Below, in pieces: positions 1 to 7,242 of a DNA stretch of 17,360 bases. The stretch's first letter is position 1. The number at the start of each line of letters is the position of its first letter. The notes under the pieces are model-generated. The model did not search any database, had not been told where the DNA came from, and worked only from the letters and a program-made list of their open reading frames with translations. Origin of the DNA: Actinomycetales bacterium (GTDB lineage Bacteria > Actinomycetota > Actinomycetes > Actinomycetales > Actinomycetaceae). The stretch is taken from positions 1-17,360 of the forward strand of contig JAAZBW010000308.1 in assembly GCA_012513625.1 (NCBI GenBank), written 5' to 3'. A program made the translations under genes and the position numbers.

Positions 1-1
1 C

Positions 2-574
2 ATTACGGTCTCCGACTCCTCCGGCTTCGTGGTGGATGAGGACGGGATCGATGTGGCCACGTTGAAGGAGGTCAAGGAGGTGCGCCGGGAGAGGATCTCG
101 GAGTACTCCAAGCTGCGGCCCAATGCCACCTTCTACGCGCGCACCGAGCGCTCCGTGTGGGAGGTGCCGTGCACCGTGGCGTTGCCGTGCGCCACCCAGA
201 ACGAACTCCCGGAGGAGGGAGCGCAGACACTCATCCGCAATGGTGTGCTCGCGGTGGCGGAGGGCGCGAACATGCCCACCACGCCGGAGGCGTTGCGCAC
301 CCTCCAGCACTCAGACGTGCTCTTCGGCCCCGGTAAGGCTGCCAATGCTGGCGGTGTGGCCACGTCCGCGCTCGAGATGGAACAGAACCAGTCCCGGAAC
401 CGCTGGGCGTTCGAGAAGACCGAGAAGCGGCTCGAGCAGATCATGATCAACATCCACGCCACCTGCGCCCAGACCGCGGAGGAGTACGGCTTCCCCGGTG
501 ACTACGTGCGAGGCGCGAATATCGCGGGATTCCAGCGGGTGGCGGACGCGATGATGGCGCAGGGGATCATTTAG
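2..574 (+). CDS. gdhA: NADP-specific glutamate dehydrogenase, C-terminal part (5' end outside window)
   Basis: This is the last 190 codons of a hexameric NADP-type glutamate dehydrogenase, which interconverts 2-oxoglutarate plus ammonia and glutamate in the cytoplasm. The reading frame is open from base 2, so the true start lies upstream; the family is about 445-450 residues. Visible family motifs are TVSDSSGFV near the start of the fragment (end of the NADP-binding Rossmann region), LPCATQNEL, EGANMPTTPEA and the glycine-rich PGKAANAGGVATSALEM segment. The C-terminus GANIAGFQRVADAMMAQG followed by TAG is the usual end of the family, so the fragment is intact on this side. No clean intrinsic terminator follows: the short GC palindrome just downstream has neither loop nor T-run. 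The next gene has its own candidate promoter, so no operon link is implied. The NADP rather than NAD assignment rests on overall resemblance. Confidence 0.95.
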   Translation: MTVSDSSGFVVDEDGIDVATLKEVKEVRRERISEYSKLRPNATFYARTERSVWEVPCTVALPCATQNELPEEGAQTLIRNGVLAVAEGANMPTTPEALRTLQHSDVLFGPGKAANAGGVATSALEMEQNQSRNRWAFEKTEKRLEQIMINIHATCAQTAEEYGFPGDYVRGANIAGFQRVADAMMAQGII

Positions 575-648
575 CAACCTGGCCGGGCCGGCGGCGCGGG
601 GCCGTATGAACTCGCGATGGCCGGTAGATGTCACCTTTCGTGAACTGC

Positions 649-677
649 TTCACATCCTTGGGACTTCGGGTTACGGT
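649..677 (+). promoter_or_regulatory. Candidate promoter of the tandem 5'-nucleotidase gene
   Basis: A -35-like TTCACA (649-654) and a -10-like TACGGT (672-677) are separated by exactly 17 bases. The -10 fits the actinobacterial TANNNT pattern. Transcription would begin near 684, giving a leader of about 55 bases before the ATG at 739. This argues against the in-frame ATG at 628, which lies upstream of the promoter. A small inverted repeat (GTGAA, 4-base spacer, TTCAC; 640-653) overlaps the -35 and could be a regulator site. All of this is pattern matching without expression data. Confidence 0.35.
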
Positions 678-738
678 GGCCCGAGCCCCTCAACTGCTGT
701 TGTGTGGGCAGCTTTCGAACCCCTCACGAAGGATGACG

Positions 739-3700
739 ATGTCTCACTCGCCTTTCCGTAGGTCGGTGGCCGCGCTTGGTGTCGCGGCACTCGCGACCCT
801 CGCGGCCGGTATCCCGGCAACCGCGAACCCCGACGACAGCAGCACGAGCAGTGCTGCTGTTTCTTCTGTCCCGGACGAGTCGGCCCCGCCGTTGCTCGAC
901 GACGACGCAGGGTCCGCTCCCGAGGAGACCCTGCCGGAGGGCGGGGAGACCACCGAGGCCGCGCCCGACGTCGAGGACGCGGACGAGGGCGGCGCCGAGG
1001 GGAGCGAGCCCGAGAACGGCGCTGACCAGGCCGGCGGCGACGATGCCGACGTGGCCGAAGAGCCCGGCGAGGCGGTCGGCGATGACGCCGAGGGTGACCT
1101 CGGGGTGCTCTCGGTGGACGGGACCACCGGAAACGTGACCATCGACGTCGCGTTCATCTCGGACTTCCATGGCCACCTCAAGAACGGTGCGGCGGGCACG
1201 GTCTGCACCGTCAACAGCCTGCGTGCGGCCAATCCGGACACCGTGGTGCTCTCGAACGGCGACGCCGTGGGCGGCTCCGCCTTCGAGTCCGCAGTCCTCG
1301 GTGACGAGCCGACTCTTCAGTTCCTGAACGACTGGCTCGAGCTCGACGCCTCGAACCTCGGCAACCACGAGTTCGACAAGGGCTTCGTTGATCTGGTGGA
1401 CCGGATCGACCTCGCTGCAGCGAGCTTCGATTACATCTCCGCCAACGTGAGCGGGACCAGCAATGGCCGCACCGCGGATTTCGAGCCGTACTACCTGTAC
1501 ACGGCGCAGGCAGGCACCGAGAACGAGGTGACCATCGCGTTCGTCACCACGACGACGCCGGAAACCCCGAGTCTCGTCTCCCCGGACGGCGTGGCAGGCC
1601 TCACCTTCGGAAACGTGTACGACACCACCAACGCGCAGGCGGCCCTCCTCAAGGACGCTGACGACGCGAACGGTGAGGCGGACGTGGTGATCGCCATGAC
1701 GCACTACGGCCACGGCGCGCTCACGGCAGGTTCCTTCTCGGGTGACGTGGACGCGGTCTTCACCGGCCACACCCACCAGAGCTTCACCGGCACCATCACC
1801 AACGCGGCCGGCACGGCGATCCCCGTGATCGAGCCGCACGAGTACGGCAAGGGCGTGGGCCACCTCCAGCTAGTGGTCGATCCCGAATCTGGTGGGATCG
1901 TCTCCTCGCAGTCGGCAGTGATCCCCACGGCCGGATGTGCCACCACGCCCGAGGGCTTCAGCACCTGGCTGAGTGGTGTCCTCGCCCAGTCTGCGGAGGC
2001 CGGCGAGCGACAGGTGGGCGCCATCACCGCCGACCTGCTCCGTTCGCCCGACCGTGGCGGAGAGTCCACGATTGCCAACTTCCTCGGCAACGTCTCGCTC
2101 TGGCAGGCAAACCTCACGCAGAAGGCTGACATCGGCGTCATCAACCCCGGCGGCATTCGCGCAGACCTGATCTACGGTGAGGATGGCATCGTCACCTACC
2201 AGGACGCCTTCACGGTGCTCCCCTTCGGCAACACCGTGGGGACCGTGGACCTCACGGGCGCACAGGTCATCACCATGCTGGAGCAGCAGTGGCAGCCTGC
2301 ACTCAGCTCCCGCCCGTTCCTCCGGCTCGGCATCTCGGACAACGTCTCCTACACGTTCGATCCCGCCGCCCCGGCGGGCGCGCGGATCCTCGAGGTGCTC
2401 GTAGACGGCGCACCGATCGATACTGCGGCCACCTACACGATCGCTTCGAACAACTTCCTGCTCGCCGGCGGAGACAACTTCTTCGTTATGGCGGACGGCA
2501 CCAACCGCGTGGACACCGGAATGGTGGACGTGGACGGCCTCATCGCCTACTTCGAGGCCCAGGAGGGTCCGATCTCGCCGGACTACACGCAGTACTCGAT
2601 CGGCATCACAGACAGGGCTGGCAACCTCGACAACGAGACGCTGCTCGCAGGCGAGGGCATCTCGTTCGCGCTCTCCTCGCTCCTGTTTGCCAATGCTTCG
2701 GAGCAGCCCGCCACTCTGGCGGACCTGGACGTCACCTTCGGTGATCAGGTCCTTACAATCCCGATCGATGCCACCGTCGAACGGACGAATGACAACACTG
2801 GCAAGGCGAACGTCTCGTTCGTGGTTCCGACGGAGCTCGCGGGTGAGGAGGACGTGAAGCTCGAGGTCCGCCTCGGTGCCCAGCTCGTCCTCGATCGCAC
2901 ATTCGACATCTCCGAGAACCGCCAGCTCTCGTTCTACAACATCACCGACTTCCACGGGCGCATCGTGGAGGCCGGCGCGAAGCTCGAGTGCCTCATGGGC
3001 CAGGACCAGGCGGCCGTGTTCACCTCCTCGGGTGACAACATCGGCGCCACCACGTTCGTCTCGGCCGTGGCCAACGACATCCCGACGATCGACCTGCTGA
3101 ACCTGCTCGATCTCGACGTCTCCGCGATCGGCAACCACGAGCTCGACAAGGGCTGGGAGGACTTCGAGGACAAGGCAGACCTCGCCGAGTTCCCGCACGT
3201 GGCGGCGAACCTCGTCCACACGGACACCCTTGAGCCTGTCTGGGAGCCCTACGAGATCATTACGGTCAACGGGTACGAGGTGGCCTTCGTGGGCGCCGTG
3301 CCCCTCGTCCTCCCGGACAAGATCAGCCCGGACATCCTCACCGGTATGACCGTGCTGGACCCGGCGGAGACGCTCAACCAGTACGCCGCGCAGCTTGGCG
3401 AGGACCCGGATGTGGACTTCATCGTGGCGCTCATGCACGACGACGCGGCCACGTTCGGCACTCAACTCCGAGGCTTCCACCTCGCCTTCGGCGGCGACTC
3501 CCACGTGGTCTACGGCCCAGGCGAGACCGCTGATGGTGGACTCCTCCTCCAGTCGGGACAGTACGGCGAGCGGCTCGCCCACGTCTCCTTCGTGGTGAAC
3601 CCCCAAGGTGAGATCGTCGAGACGCACTCGGAGATGATCAAGCTCGCGGACTACACCTCCACCTGCGGTGAAACCGCCGTGACTCGCCTCATTGCGGAGG

Positions 3701-4902
3701 CAAAGGCCAATGCCACGGAGCTCGGTGCGCGGCCGATCGCTGAGATCACGGCCGACTTCAACCGGGGCCAGAACTCGAACGGCTCCGAGAACAGGGGCGC
3801 CGAATCCACGCTCGGAAACCTGATCGCGGACGCTCACCTGTGGGCGGCCCAGCAGTACGGCACGGGGGTGGATTTCGCGTTCATGAACCCGGGCGGCCTC
3901 CGCACGGACCTGAAGTTCACCGCCTCCGGCGCTGAAGGCGACGGAGTGGTCACCTTCGAGGAGGCCGCCAACGTGCAGCCCTTCGGGAACACGCTCATGA
4001 CCGTGGACCTCCTCGGGGAGGATGTGATCGGGCTGCTGCTCGAGCAGTGGCAGTACGAGGCCGACGGCGTGACGCCCAAGGCACGTCCGTTCCTCGCGCT
4101 CGGCGTGGCGGGTCTGACCTACGAGTACGATCCCGCCTCCGAGACGATCACTGCCGTGTACCTCGCGGACGGCTCGCCGCTTGACCCGGCTGCCACCTAC
4201 ACCGTGGCCGCCAACTCGTTCCTCACGGCGGGCGGCGATGGCTTCGCCTCCTTCCTCGAGGGCACGAACCTGCGGGACACCGGCATGATCGACCTCACGG
4301 CCACCGTGGACTACCTCGAATCGCGGAACGGGGCCATCTCGCCGGACTATGTCCAGCGTTCGATCGGCCTTACGGATCTCGGCTCCGGTGACGGCTCGCA
4401 GAAGATCTCGAGCGGCGAGGTGCTGAAGCTCCAGCTCAGTTCCCTCTCCTTCACCACGAACGAGCCGAAGCCCAGCGAGCTCACGGTCACGTTCGATGGC
4501 AGGGCGCTCGGCACCTTCCCGGTGGACAACACGATCACCGATCTCCACAACGAGACCGGCCGTGCCCTGGTGGAGGTCACGATCCCGGACCTCTCTGGCT
4601 ACGACAATGCCCAGGTCCCGCTCGTGATCGGCTACACCAATTCCGCGGGCACCTTCGTGGAGCTGATCCACTGGGTGTACGAGATCGACGGCTCGGACAC
4701 GGGCGCACCGGTCAAGCCCACGGAGCCGGGCACGGGCAAGCCCACGGAGCCGGGCACGGGCAAGCCCACCGCCCCTGGTAAGCCGGGCGGCAAGCTGCCC
4801 GAGACCGGTGCGGACATGAGCACGATGCCACTCCTCGCGGGCGGACTCGTCCTCCTCGGCGCCGCCGCCCTCTGGGGTGCACGCAACCGTCAGAGCGCCT
4901 AG
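739..4902 (+). CDS. Cell-wall-anchored tandem (two-module) 5'-nucleotidase / metallophosphoesterase
   Basis: An exported enzyme expected to remove phosphate from extracellular nucleotides. I chose ATG 739 because GAAGGA (728-733) sits 5 bases upstream and a signal peptide (about residues 1-29, cut after ATA) starts there; ATG 733 is possible and ATG 628 unlikely. The order is: acidic linker (about 31-125); metallophosphoesterase 1 (about 133-400: DFH 142-144, D175, GNHE around 208-211, H322, GHTH 343-346); nucleotidase C-terminal domain 1 (about 427-593, NPGGIR and LPFGNT); beta-rich domain 1 (about 639-723); metallophosphoesterase 2 (about 730-963: DFH 737-739, D766, GNHE around 798-801, H900, GDSH 919-922); C-terminal domain 2 (about 999-1183); beta-rich domain 2 (about 1227-1315); Pro/Gly/Thr linker; LPETG 1353-1357; a membrane helix and basic tail. 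The whole three-domain unit is therefore duplicated. In module 2 the GHTH histidine is Asp, so its metal site may be altered. The sorting signal predicts sortase attachment. Exact substrates are unknown; UDP-sugars and cyclic nucleotides are alternatives. Confidence 0.93.
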   Translation: MSHSPFRRSVAALGVAALATLAAGIPATANPDDSSTSSAAVSSVPDESAPPLLDDDAGSAPEETLPEGGETTEAAPDVEDADEGGAEGSEPENGADQAGGDDADVAEEPGEAVGDDAEGDLGVLSVDGTTGNVTIDVAFISDFHGHLKNGAAGTVCTVNSLRAANPDTVVLSNGDAVGGSAFESAVLGDEPTLQFLNDWLELDASNLGNHEFDKGFVDLVDRIDLAAASFDYISANVSGTSNGRTADFEPYYLYTAQAGTENEVTIAFVTTTTPETPSLVSPDGVAGLTFGNVYDTTNAQAALLKDADDANGEADVVIAMTHYGHGALTAGSFSGDVDAVFTGHTHQSFTGTITNAAGTAIPVIEPHEYGKGVGHLQLVVDPESGGIVSSQSAVIPTAGCATTPEGFSTWLSGVLAQSAEAGERQVGAITADLLRSPDRGGESTIANFLGNVSLWQANLTQKADIGVINPGGIRADLIYGEDGIVTYQDAFTVLPFGNTVGTVDLTGAQVITMLEQQWQPALSSRPFLRLGISDNVSYTFDPAAPAGARILEVLVDGAPIDTAATYTIASNNFLLAGGDNFFVMADGTNRVDTGMVDVDGLIAYFEAQEGPISPDYTQYSIGITDRAGNLDNETLLAGEGISFALSSLLFANASEQPATLADLDVTFGDQVLTIPIDATVERTNDNTGKANVSFVVPTELAGEEDVKLEVRLGAQLVLDRTFDISENRQLSFYNITDFHGRIVEAGAKLECLMGQDQAAVFTSSGDNIGATTFVSAVANDIPTIDLLNLLDLDVSAIGNHELDKGWEDFEDKADLAEFPHVAANLVHTDTLEPVWEPYEIITVNGYEVAFVGAVPLVLPDKISPDILTGMTVLDPAETLNQYAAQLGEDPDVDFIVALMHDDAATFGTQLRGFHLAFGGDSHVVYGPGETADGGLLLQSGQYGERLAHVSFVVNPQGEIVETHSEMIKLADYTSTCGETAVTRLIAEAKANATELGARPIAEITADFNRGQNSNGSENRGAESTLGNLIADAHLWAAQQYGTGVDFAFMNPGGLRTDLKFTASGAEGDGVVTFEEAANVQPFGNTLMTVDLLGEDVIGLLLEQWQYEADGVTPKARPFLALGVAGLTYEYDPASETITAVYLADGSPLDPAATYTVAANSFLTAGGDGFASFLEGTNLRDTGMIDLTATVDYLESRNGAISPDYVQRSIGLTDLGSGDGSQKISSGEVLKLQLSSLSFTTNEPKPSELTVTFDGRALGTFPVDNTITDLHNETGRALVEVTIPDLSGYDNAQVPLVIGYTNSAGTFVELIHWVYEIDGSDTGAPVKPTEPGTGKPTEPGTGKPTAPGKPGGKLPETGADMSTMPLLAGGLVLLGAAALWGARNRQSA
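4717..4764 (+). repeat. Two identical 24-bp tandem repeats in the wall-spanning linker
   Basis: Bases 4717-4740 and 4741-4764 are identical 24-mers, each encoding PTEPGTGK. A degenerate third unit (PTAPGK) follows. They form the proline/glycine-rich stalk just before the LPETG signal. Because the unit is a multiple of three, gain or loss of copies would change stalk length without a frameshift. Perfect identity suggests recent duplication or slippage. Confidence 0.9.
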
Positions 4903-4913
4903 CCCTTACCCAG

Positions 4914-4960
4914 GGGAGGGGCCCCGGTACCGCTGCGGCGGGCCGGGGCCCCTCCCGTTT
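4914..4960 (+). terminator. GC-rich intrinsic terminator-like hairpin after the 5'-nucleotidase gene
   Basis: A perfect 14-bp inverted repeat (left arm 4914-4927, right arm 4943-4956) with a 15-base loop starts 11 bases after the nucleotidase stop codon. Only three T residues follow (4958-4960), so it is not a classic U-tract terminator, but strong hairpins with short T-runs are common in actinobacteria. It separates the nucleotidase from the downstream plus-strand genes. Confidence 0.7.
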
Positions 4961-4981
4961 CCCCCTGCGCATCGCCCGGGC

Positions 4982-4987
4982 GATAAT
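4982..4987 (+). promoter_or_regulatory. -10 element of a probable leaderless transcript (sterol-carrier-like gene)
   Basis: GATAAT, one base off the sigma-70 consensus, ends 6 bases before the GTG at 4994, which places the start site at or next to the start codon. There is no Shine-Dalgarno sequence before this GTG, as expected for a leaderless mRNA, a common form in actinobacteria. No convincing -35 is visible. The element also supports GTG 4994 as the start over the upstream in-frame ATG at 4877. Confidence 0.45.
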
Positions 4988-4993
4988 CGTGCC

Positions 4994-5377
4994 GTGCCCC
5001 CCAGGATCTCCGACGACGACGGCCGCCTCGCCCTCGCCGCCTGCCTCACCGCCCACGCGGCGGGGTCCGAACCCGCCCGGCGAGAACTGCTGACAGCCGT
5101 GCGGTGGACGCTCGGCCTCCTCGCCGAGGCCCACCCCGGCCGCAGCGTCGAGGTGCGCGTCCCGCCCGCCGGCGCCGTCCAGGTAATCGAGGGCGTGCGG
5201 CACGTGCGGGGTACCCCCCCGAACGTGGTCGAAATGAATCCGCGCACGTGGCTCGCCCTCGCAGCGGGTGAGCGGGACTGGACCCACGCCGTCGGCGCCG
5301 GGCACGTCCTCGCCTCGGGGACCCGGGCTGACCTCGCGGACTACCTGCCCCTGCCGCAACTCGTGCAGGAGCGGTGA
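4994..5377 (+). CDS. Sterol-carrier (SCP2-like) family protein
   Basis: A small cytoplasmic protein of 127 residues. It resembles the short actinobacterial proteins annotated as sterol carrier family, usually found beside purF/purM; their biochemical role is unknown, and lipid binding is only implied by the fold name. Recognisable parts are LLTAVRWTL, the GRSVEVRVPPAGAVQ segment (about 48-62), RGTPPNVVEMNPRTWLALA, and an ASGTRADLADYLPL ending. The GTG at 4994 is preferred because the conserved part begins right after it, a -10 lies 6 bases upstream, and starting at 4877 would overlap the preceding gene and the terminator hairpin. The stop is 73 bases before the next gene. Family assignment is fairly sure, function is not. 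Confidence 0.8.
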   Translation: MPPRISDDDGRLALAACLTAHAAGSEPARRELLTAVRWTLGLLAEAHPGRSVEVRVPPAGAVQVIEGVRHVRGTPPNVVEMNPRTWLALAAGERDWTHAVGAGHVLASGTRADLADYLPLPQLVQER

Positions 5378-5408
5378 GGGGCGCCGGGGTGAGCCGCAGG
5401 TCTGCGGG

Positions 5409-5433
5409 TAGGCTGACGTGGGCCGTGGCCCAC
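5409..5433 (+). promoter_or_regulatory. Candidate -10 (TAGGCT) and adjoining small hairpin before the two-helix membrane protein gene
   Basis: TAGGCT at 5409-5414 fits the actinobacterial TANNNT -10. Immediately after, 5418-5433 is a 7-bp inverted repeat (GTGGGCC / GGCCCAC) with only two bases between the arms. If transcription starts near 5420, the mRNA would begin with or inside this hairpin. No -35 is evident. The gene could equally be read through from the sterol-carrier-like gene 73 bases upstream. Confidence 0.3.
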
Positions 5434-5450
5434 CGTGAGGAAGGCAACGC

Positions 5451-5774
5451 GTGAGCGAGAACACCGAGCAACCCGAACCGCAGCGCGGCATCACCGCCGA
5501 GGGGCCCGTGGAGGTGCGCCACCGCCGGGCGCCCCGCTACGGCCGCTTCATCGCATTCGGGCTGCTGCTCGCCGGGGTCGTCACCTTCGTGGTGGCGATC
5601 CTGACCCGCGGTTGGAGCGCGCTCGCCCTGTCTGATTCGTTCTGGCTGCTCCTCCTCTCCCTCGGCCCCCTCGGGATGCTGCTCGGCGCGCTGGTGGCGT
5701 TCATCTCGGACCGTCGATCGATCGCCCGGATGGAGCGGCAACGGCCTGCCGCCCCCGAGGCTCCGGAGGCCTGA
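5451..5774 (+). CDS. Small two-helix membrane protein of unknown function
   Basis: This encodes 107 residues: a polar, charged N-terminus (1-30), a first hydrophobic helix (about 32-52), a second (about 63-86), and a basic then Pro/Ala-rich tail. The start is GTG 5451, with GAGGAAGG (5437-5444) 6 bases upstream. Similar small proteins, with an arginine/proline/tyrosine-rich stretch before the first helix, recur beside purF in actinobacteria and are sometimes labelled as transport-related without evidence. I cannot assign a function. The stop is one base before the RNB ribonuclease start, so the two are almost certainly co-transcribed and probably translationally coupled. Confidence 0.85.
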   Translation: MSENTEQPEPQRGITAEGPVEVRHRRAPRYGRFIAFGLLLAGVVTFVVAILTRGWSALALSDSFWLLLLSLGPLGMLLGALVAFISDRRSIARMERQRPAAPEAPEA

Positions 5775-5775
5775 C

Positions 5776-7233
5776 GTGCCCGCACGCATCTTCGTCGGAG
5801 CCACCCCGGAGGTACTCGCCCCGCTGCTCGAGGACCTACGCGAGCAACTCGGAATCAGTGCCAACTTCAGCGAACAGGCCGAGCAGGAGGCAGCAGAGGC
5901 CGCCCGCCGCACCTTCGAAGCCCCCGACCGCACCGGGATCGAGTTGGCCACCATCGATCCGCCGGGGTCGAAGGACCTCGATCAGGCGCTCCACATCGAG
6001 CGCACCCCAGGCGCCGGATACCGGGTGCACTACGCCATCGCGGCAGTGGGGCGGTTCGTGGAGCCCGGATCCGCCCTCGATGCCGAGGTGTGGGAGCGCG
6101 CCGTCACCGTGTACGGGCCGGGCCGCTCGTTTCCGCTCCACCCCGCCTCGCTCTCGGCGGGGGCCGCGTCCCTGCTCCCCGGTGAGGTGCGCCCGGCCTA
6201 CCTGTGGACGTTCGAGCTCGACTCCGCCGGCACCGCGCTGGACGCGCGGGTGGAGTTCGTGCGCGTCCGTTCCCGCGCCCAGCTCACCTACGAGCAGGTC
6301 CAGTTCGCCCTCGACGGCGAGGCCCCCCTCCCCGCCGGCGCGCCTGCCGAGCTGCCCCAGCTCCTGGCCGAGGTGGGGGAGCGCCGCATCGCGATCGAGG
6401 CGGAGCGCGGCGGCGTCTCCCTCGATATCCCGGACCAGGAGGTGGTGGGCCAGGGCAACGGCTACGAACTGCAGTTCCGGGCCACGCTCCCGGTGGAGGG
6501 CTTCAACGCGCAGATCTCGCTCCTGACCGGGATCGAGGCGGCGCGGCTCATGCGGGAGGCGGGTGCCGGAATCTTCCGCACCCTGCCGAAGGCGCAGAAG
6601 CGGGACCTCCGCCGGATGCGGCTGACCGCCAGGGCGCTCGGCATCGAGTGGCCGGACCACTACGGCTACCCCCAGTTCGTCCGCTCCCTCGATTCGGCAC
6701 TGCCCGCGCACGCCGCGTTCCTGGTCCAGGCCACGAGCCTCTTTCGGGGCTCCGACTACCTCGCCTTCACGGATGGTGCGCCGCACGATCGGAAGACCCA
6801 TTCCGCCATTGCCTCCGAGTACGCCCACGTGACCGCGCCGCTGCGCCGCCTCGTGGACCGCTACGGCCTCGAGATCTGCCTCGCCCACTGTGAGGGAGGA
6901 GCGGTCCCCGCGCGCATCCTCGAGGAGCTTCCCACCGTGCCCGAGGCCATGCGGAGCGGCACCAGCCGAGCGAACCAGTATGAGCGTGGCGCCGTGGACC
7001 TGATCGAGGCGCTCATCCTCGAGCCCCATGTGGGTGCGGATTTCGGAGGGGTGGTAGTGGATGTGGACGAGGAGCGGGAGGACCGCGAGCCGCGCGGCAC
7101 CCTGATGGTTCCCCGCCCCGCGGTGCAGGCCCGGATCACAGGTGGGGAGCTCCCGCTCGGCGAGGAGGTCACCGCGGAGCTCACCCAGGCGGACCCTGAG
7201 ACGCGCAGGGTGGCCTTCCGGCTCTCGCACTAG
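5776..7233 (+). CDS. RNB-domain ribonuclease (RNase II/R-like catalytic domain, short form)
   Basis: A 485-residue protein built around an RNB 3'-5' exoribonuclease domain. The metal-binding signature is IDPPGSKDLDQAL (60-72): D61, D67 and D69 match the RNase II aspartates, while the fourth position is Gln70. The later RNB motif is present as HSAIASEYAHV then APLRRLVDRY (342-363), with the expected arginines. The usual N-terminal cold-shock domains are absent, and at most a short OB/S1-like C-terminal piece (about 425-485) is present; RNase II/R are about 640-800 residues. This short form seems typical of actinobacteria. GTG 5776 has GGAGG (5765-5769) 6 bases upstream and begins one base after the previous stop. 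It likely degrades RNA in the cytoplasm. Targets are unknown. Confidence 0.9.
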   Translation: MPARIFVGATPEVLAPLLEDLREQLGISANFSEQAEQEAAEAARRTFEAPDRTGIELATIDPPGSKDLDQALHIERTPGAGYRVHYAIAAVGRFVEPGSALDAEVWERAVTVYGPGRSFPLHPASLSAGAASLLPGEVRPAYLWTFELDSAGTALDARVEFVRVRSRAQLTYEQVQFALDGEAPLPAGAPAELPQLLAEVGERRIAIEAERGGVSLDIPDQEVVGQGNGYELQFRATLPVEGFNAQISLLTGIEAARLMREAGAGIFRTLPKAQKRDLRRMRLTARALGIEWPDHYGYPQFVRSLDSALPAHAAFLVQATSLFRGSDYLAFTDGAPHDRKTHSAIASEYAHVTAPLRRLVDRYGLEICLAHCEGGAVPARILEELPTVPEAMRSGTSRANQYERGAVDLIEALILEPHVGADFGGVVVDVDEEREDREPRGTLMVPRPAVQARITGGELPLGEEVTAELTQADPETRRVAFRLSH

Positions 7234-7236
7234 GAT
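7231..7236 (+). promoter_or_regulatory. Possible -10 element of a leaderless purF transcript
   Basis: TAGGAT (7231-7236) matches TANNNT and ends 6 bases before the purF GTG at 7243, the spacing expected for a leaderless mRNA. Its first three bases are the TAG stop codon of the RNB ribonuclease gene. The alternative reading is that AGGA (7232-7235) is a weak ribosome binding site for translation from a read-through mRNA. No clear -35 is visible. Confidence 0.35.
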
Positions 7237-7242
7237 GGCGCC

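Noticed and set aside
575..640. Terminator after glutamate dehydrogenase
   Set aside because: Only a loopless GC palindrome and scattered GGCC words are present. No stem-loop with a tail could be drawn with confidence.
628..738. Longer N-terminus for the nucleotidase starting at ATG 628
   Set aside because: It would place a non-signal sequence before the signal peptide and lies upstream of the candidate promoter. A good ribosome binding site points to 739.
1870..4671. 933-codon open frame on the minus strand opposite the nucleotidase
   Set aside because: Same cause. Its repeated pattern simply mirrors the two nucleotidase modules, and the composition is not protein-like.
4877..4993. Longer N-terminus for the sterol-carrier-like protein from ATG 4877
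   Set aside because: It would overlap the end of the nucleotidase gene and run through the terminator hairpin. The extra residues are Pro/Gly/Arg-rich and not family-like.
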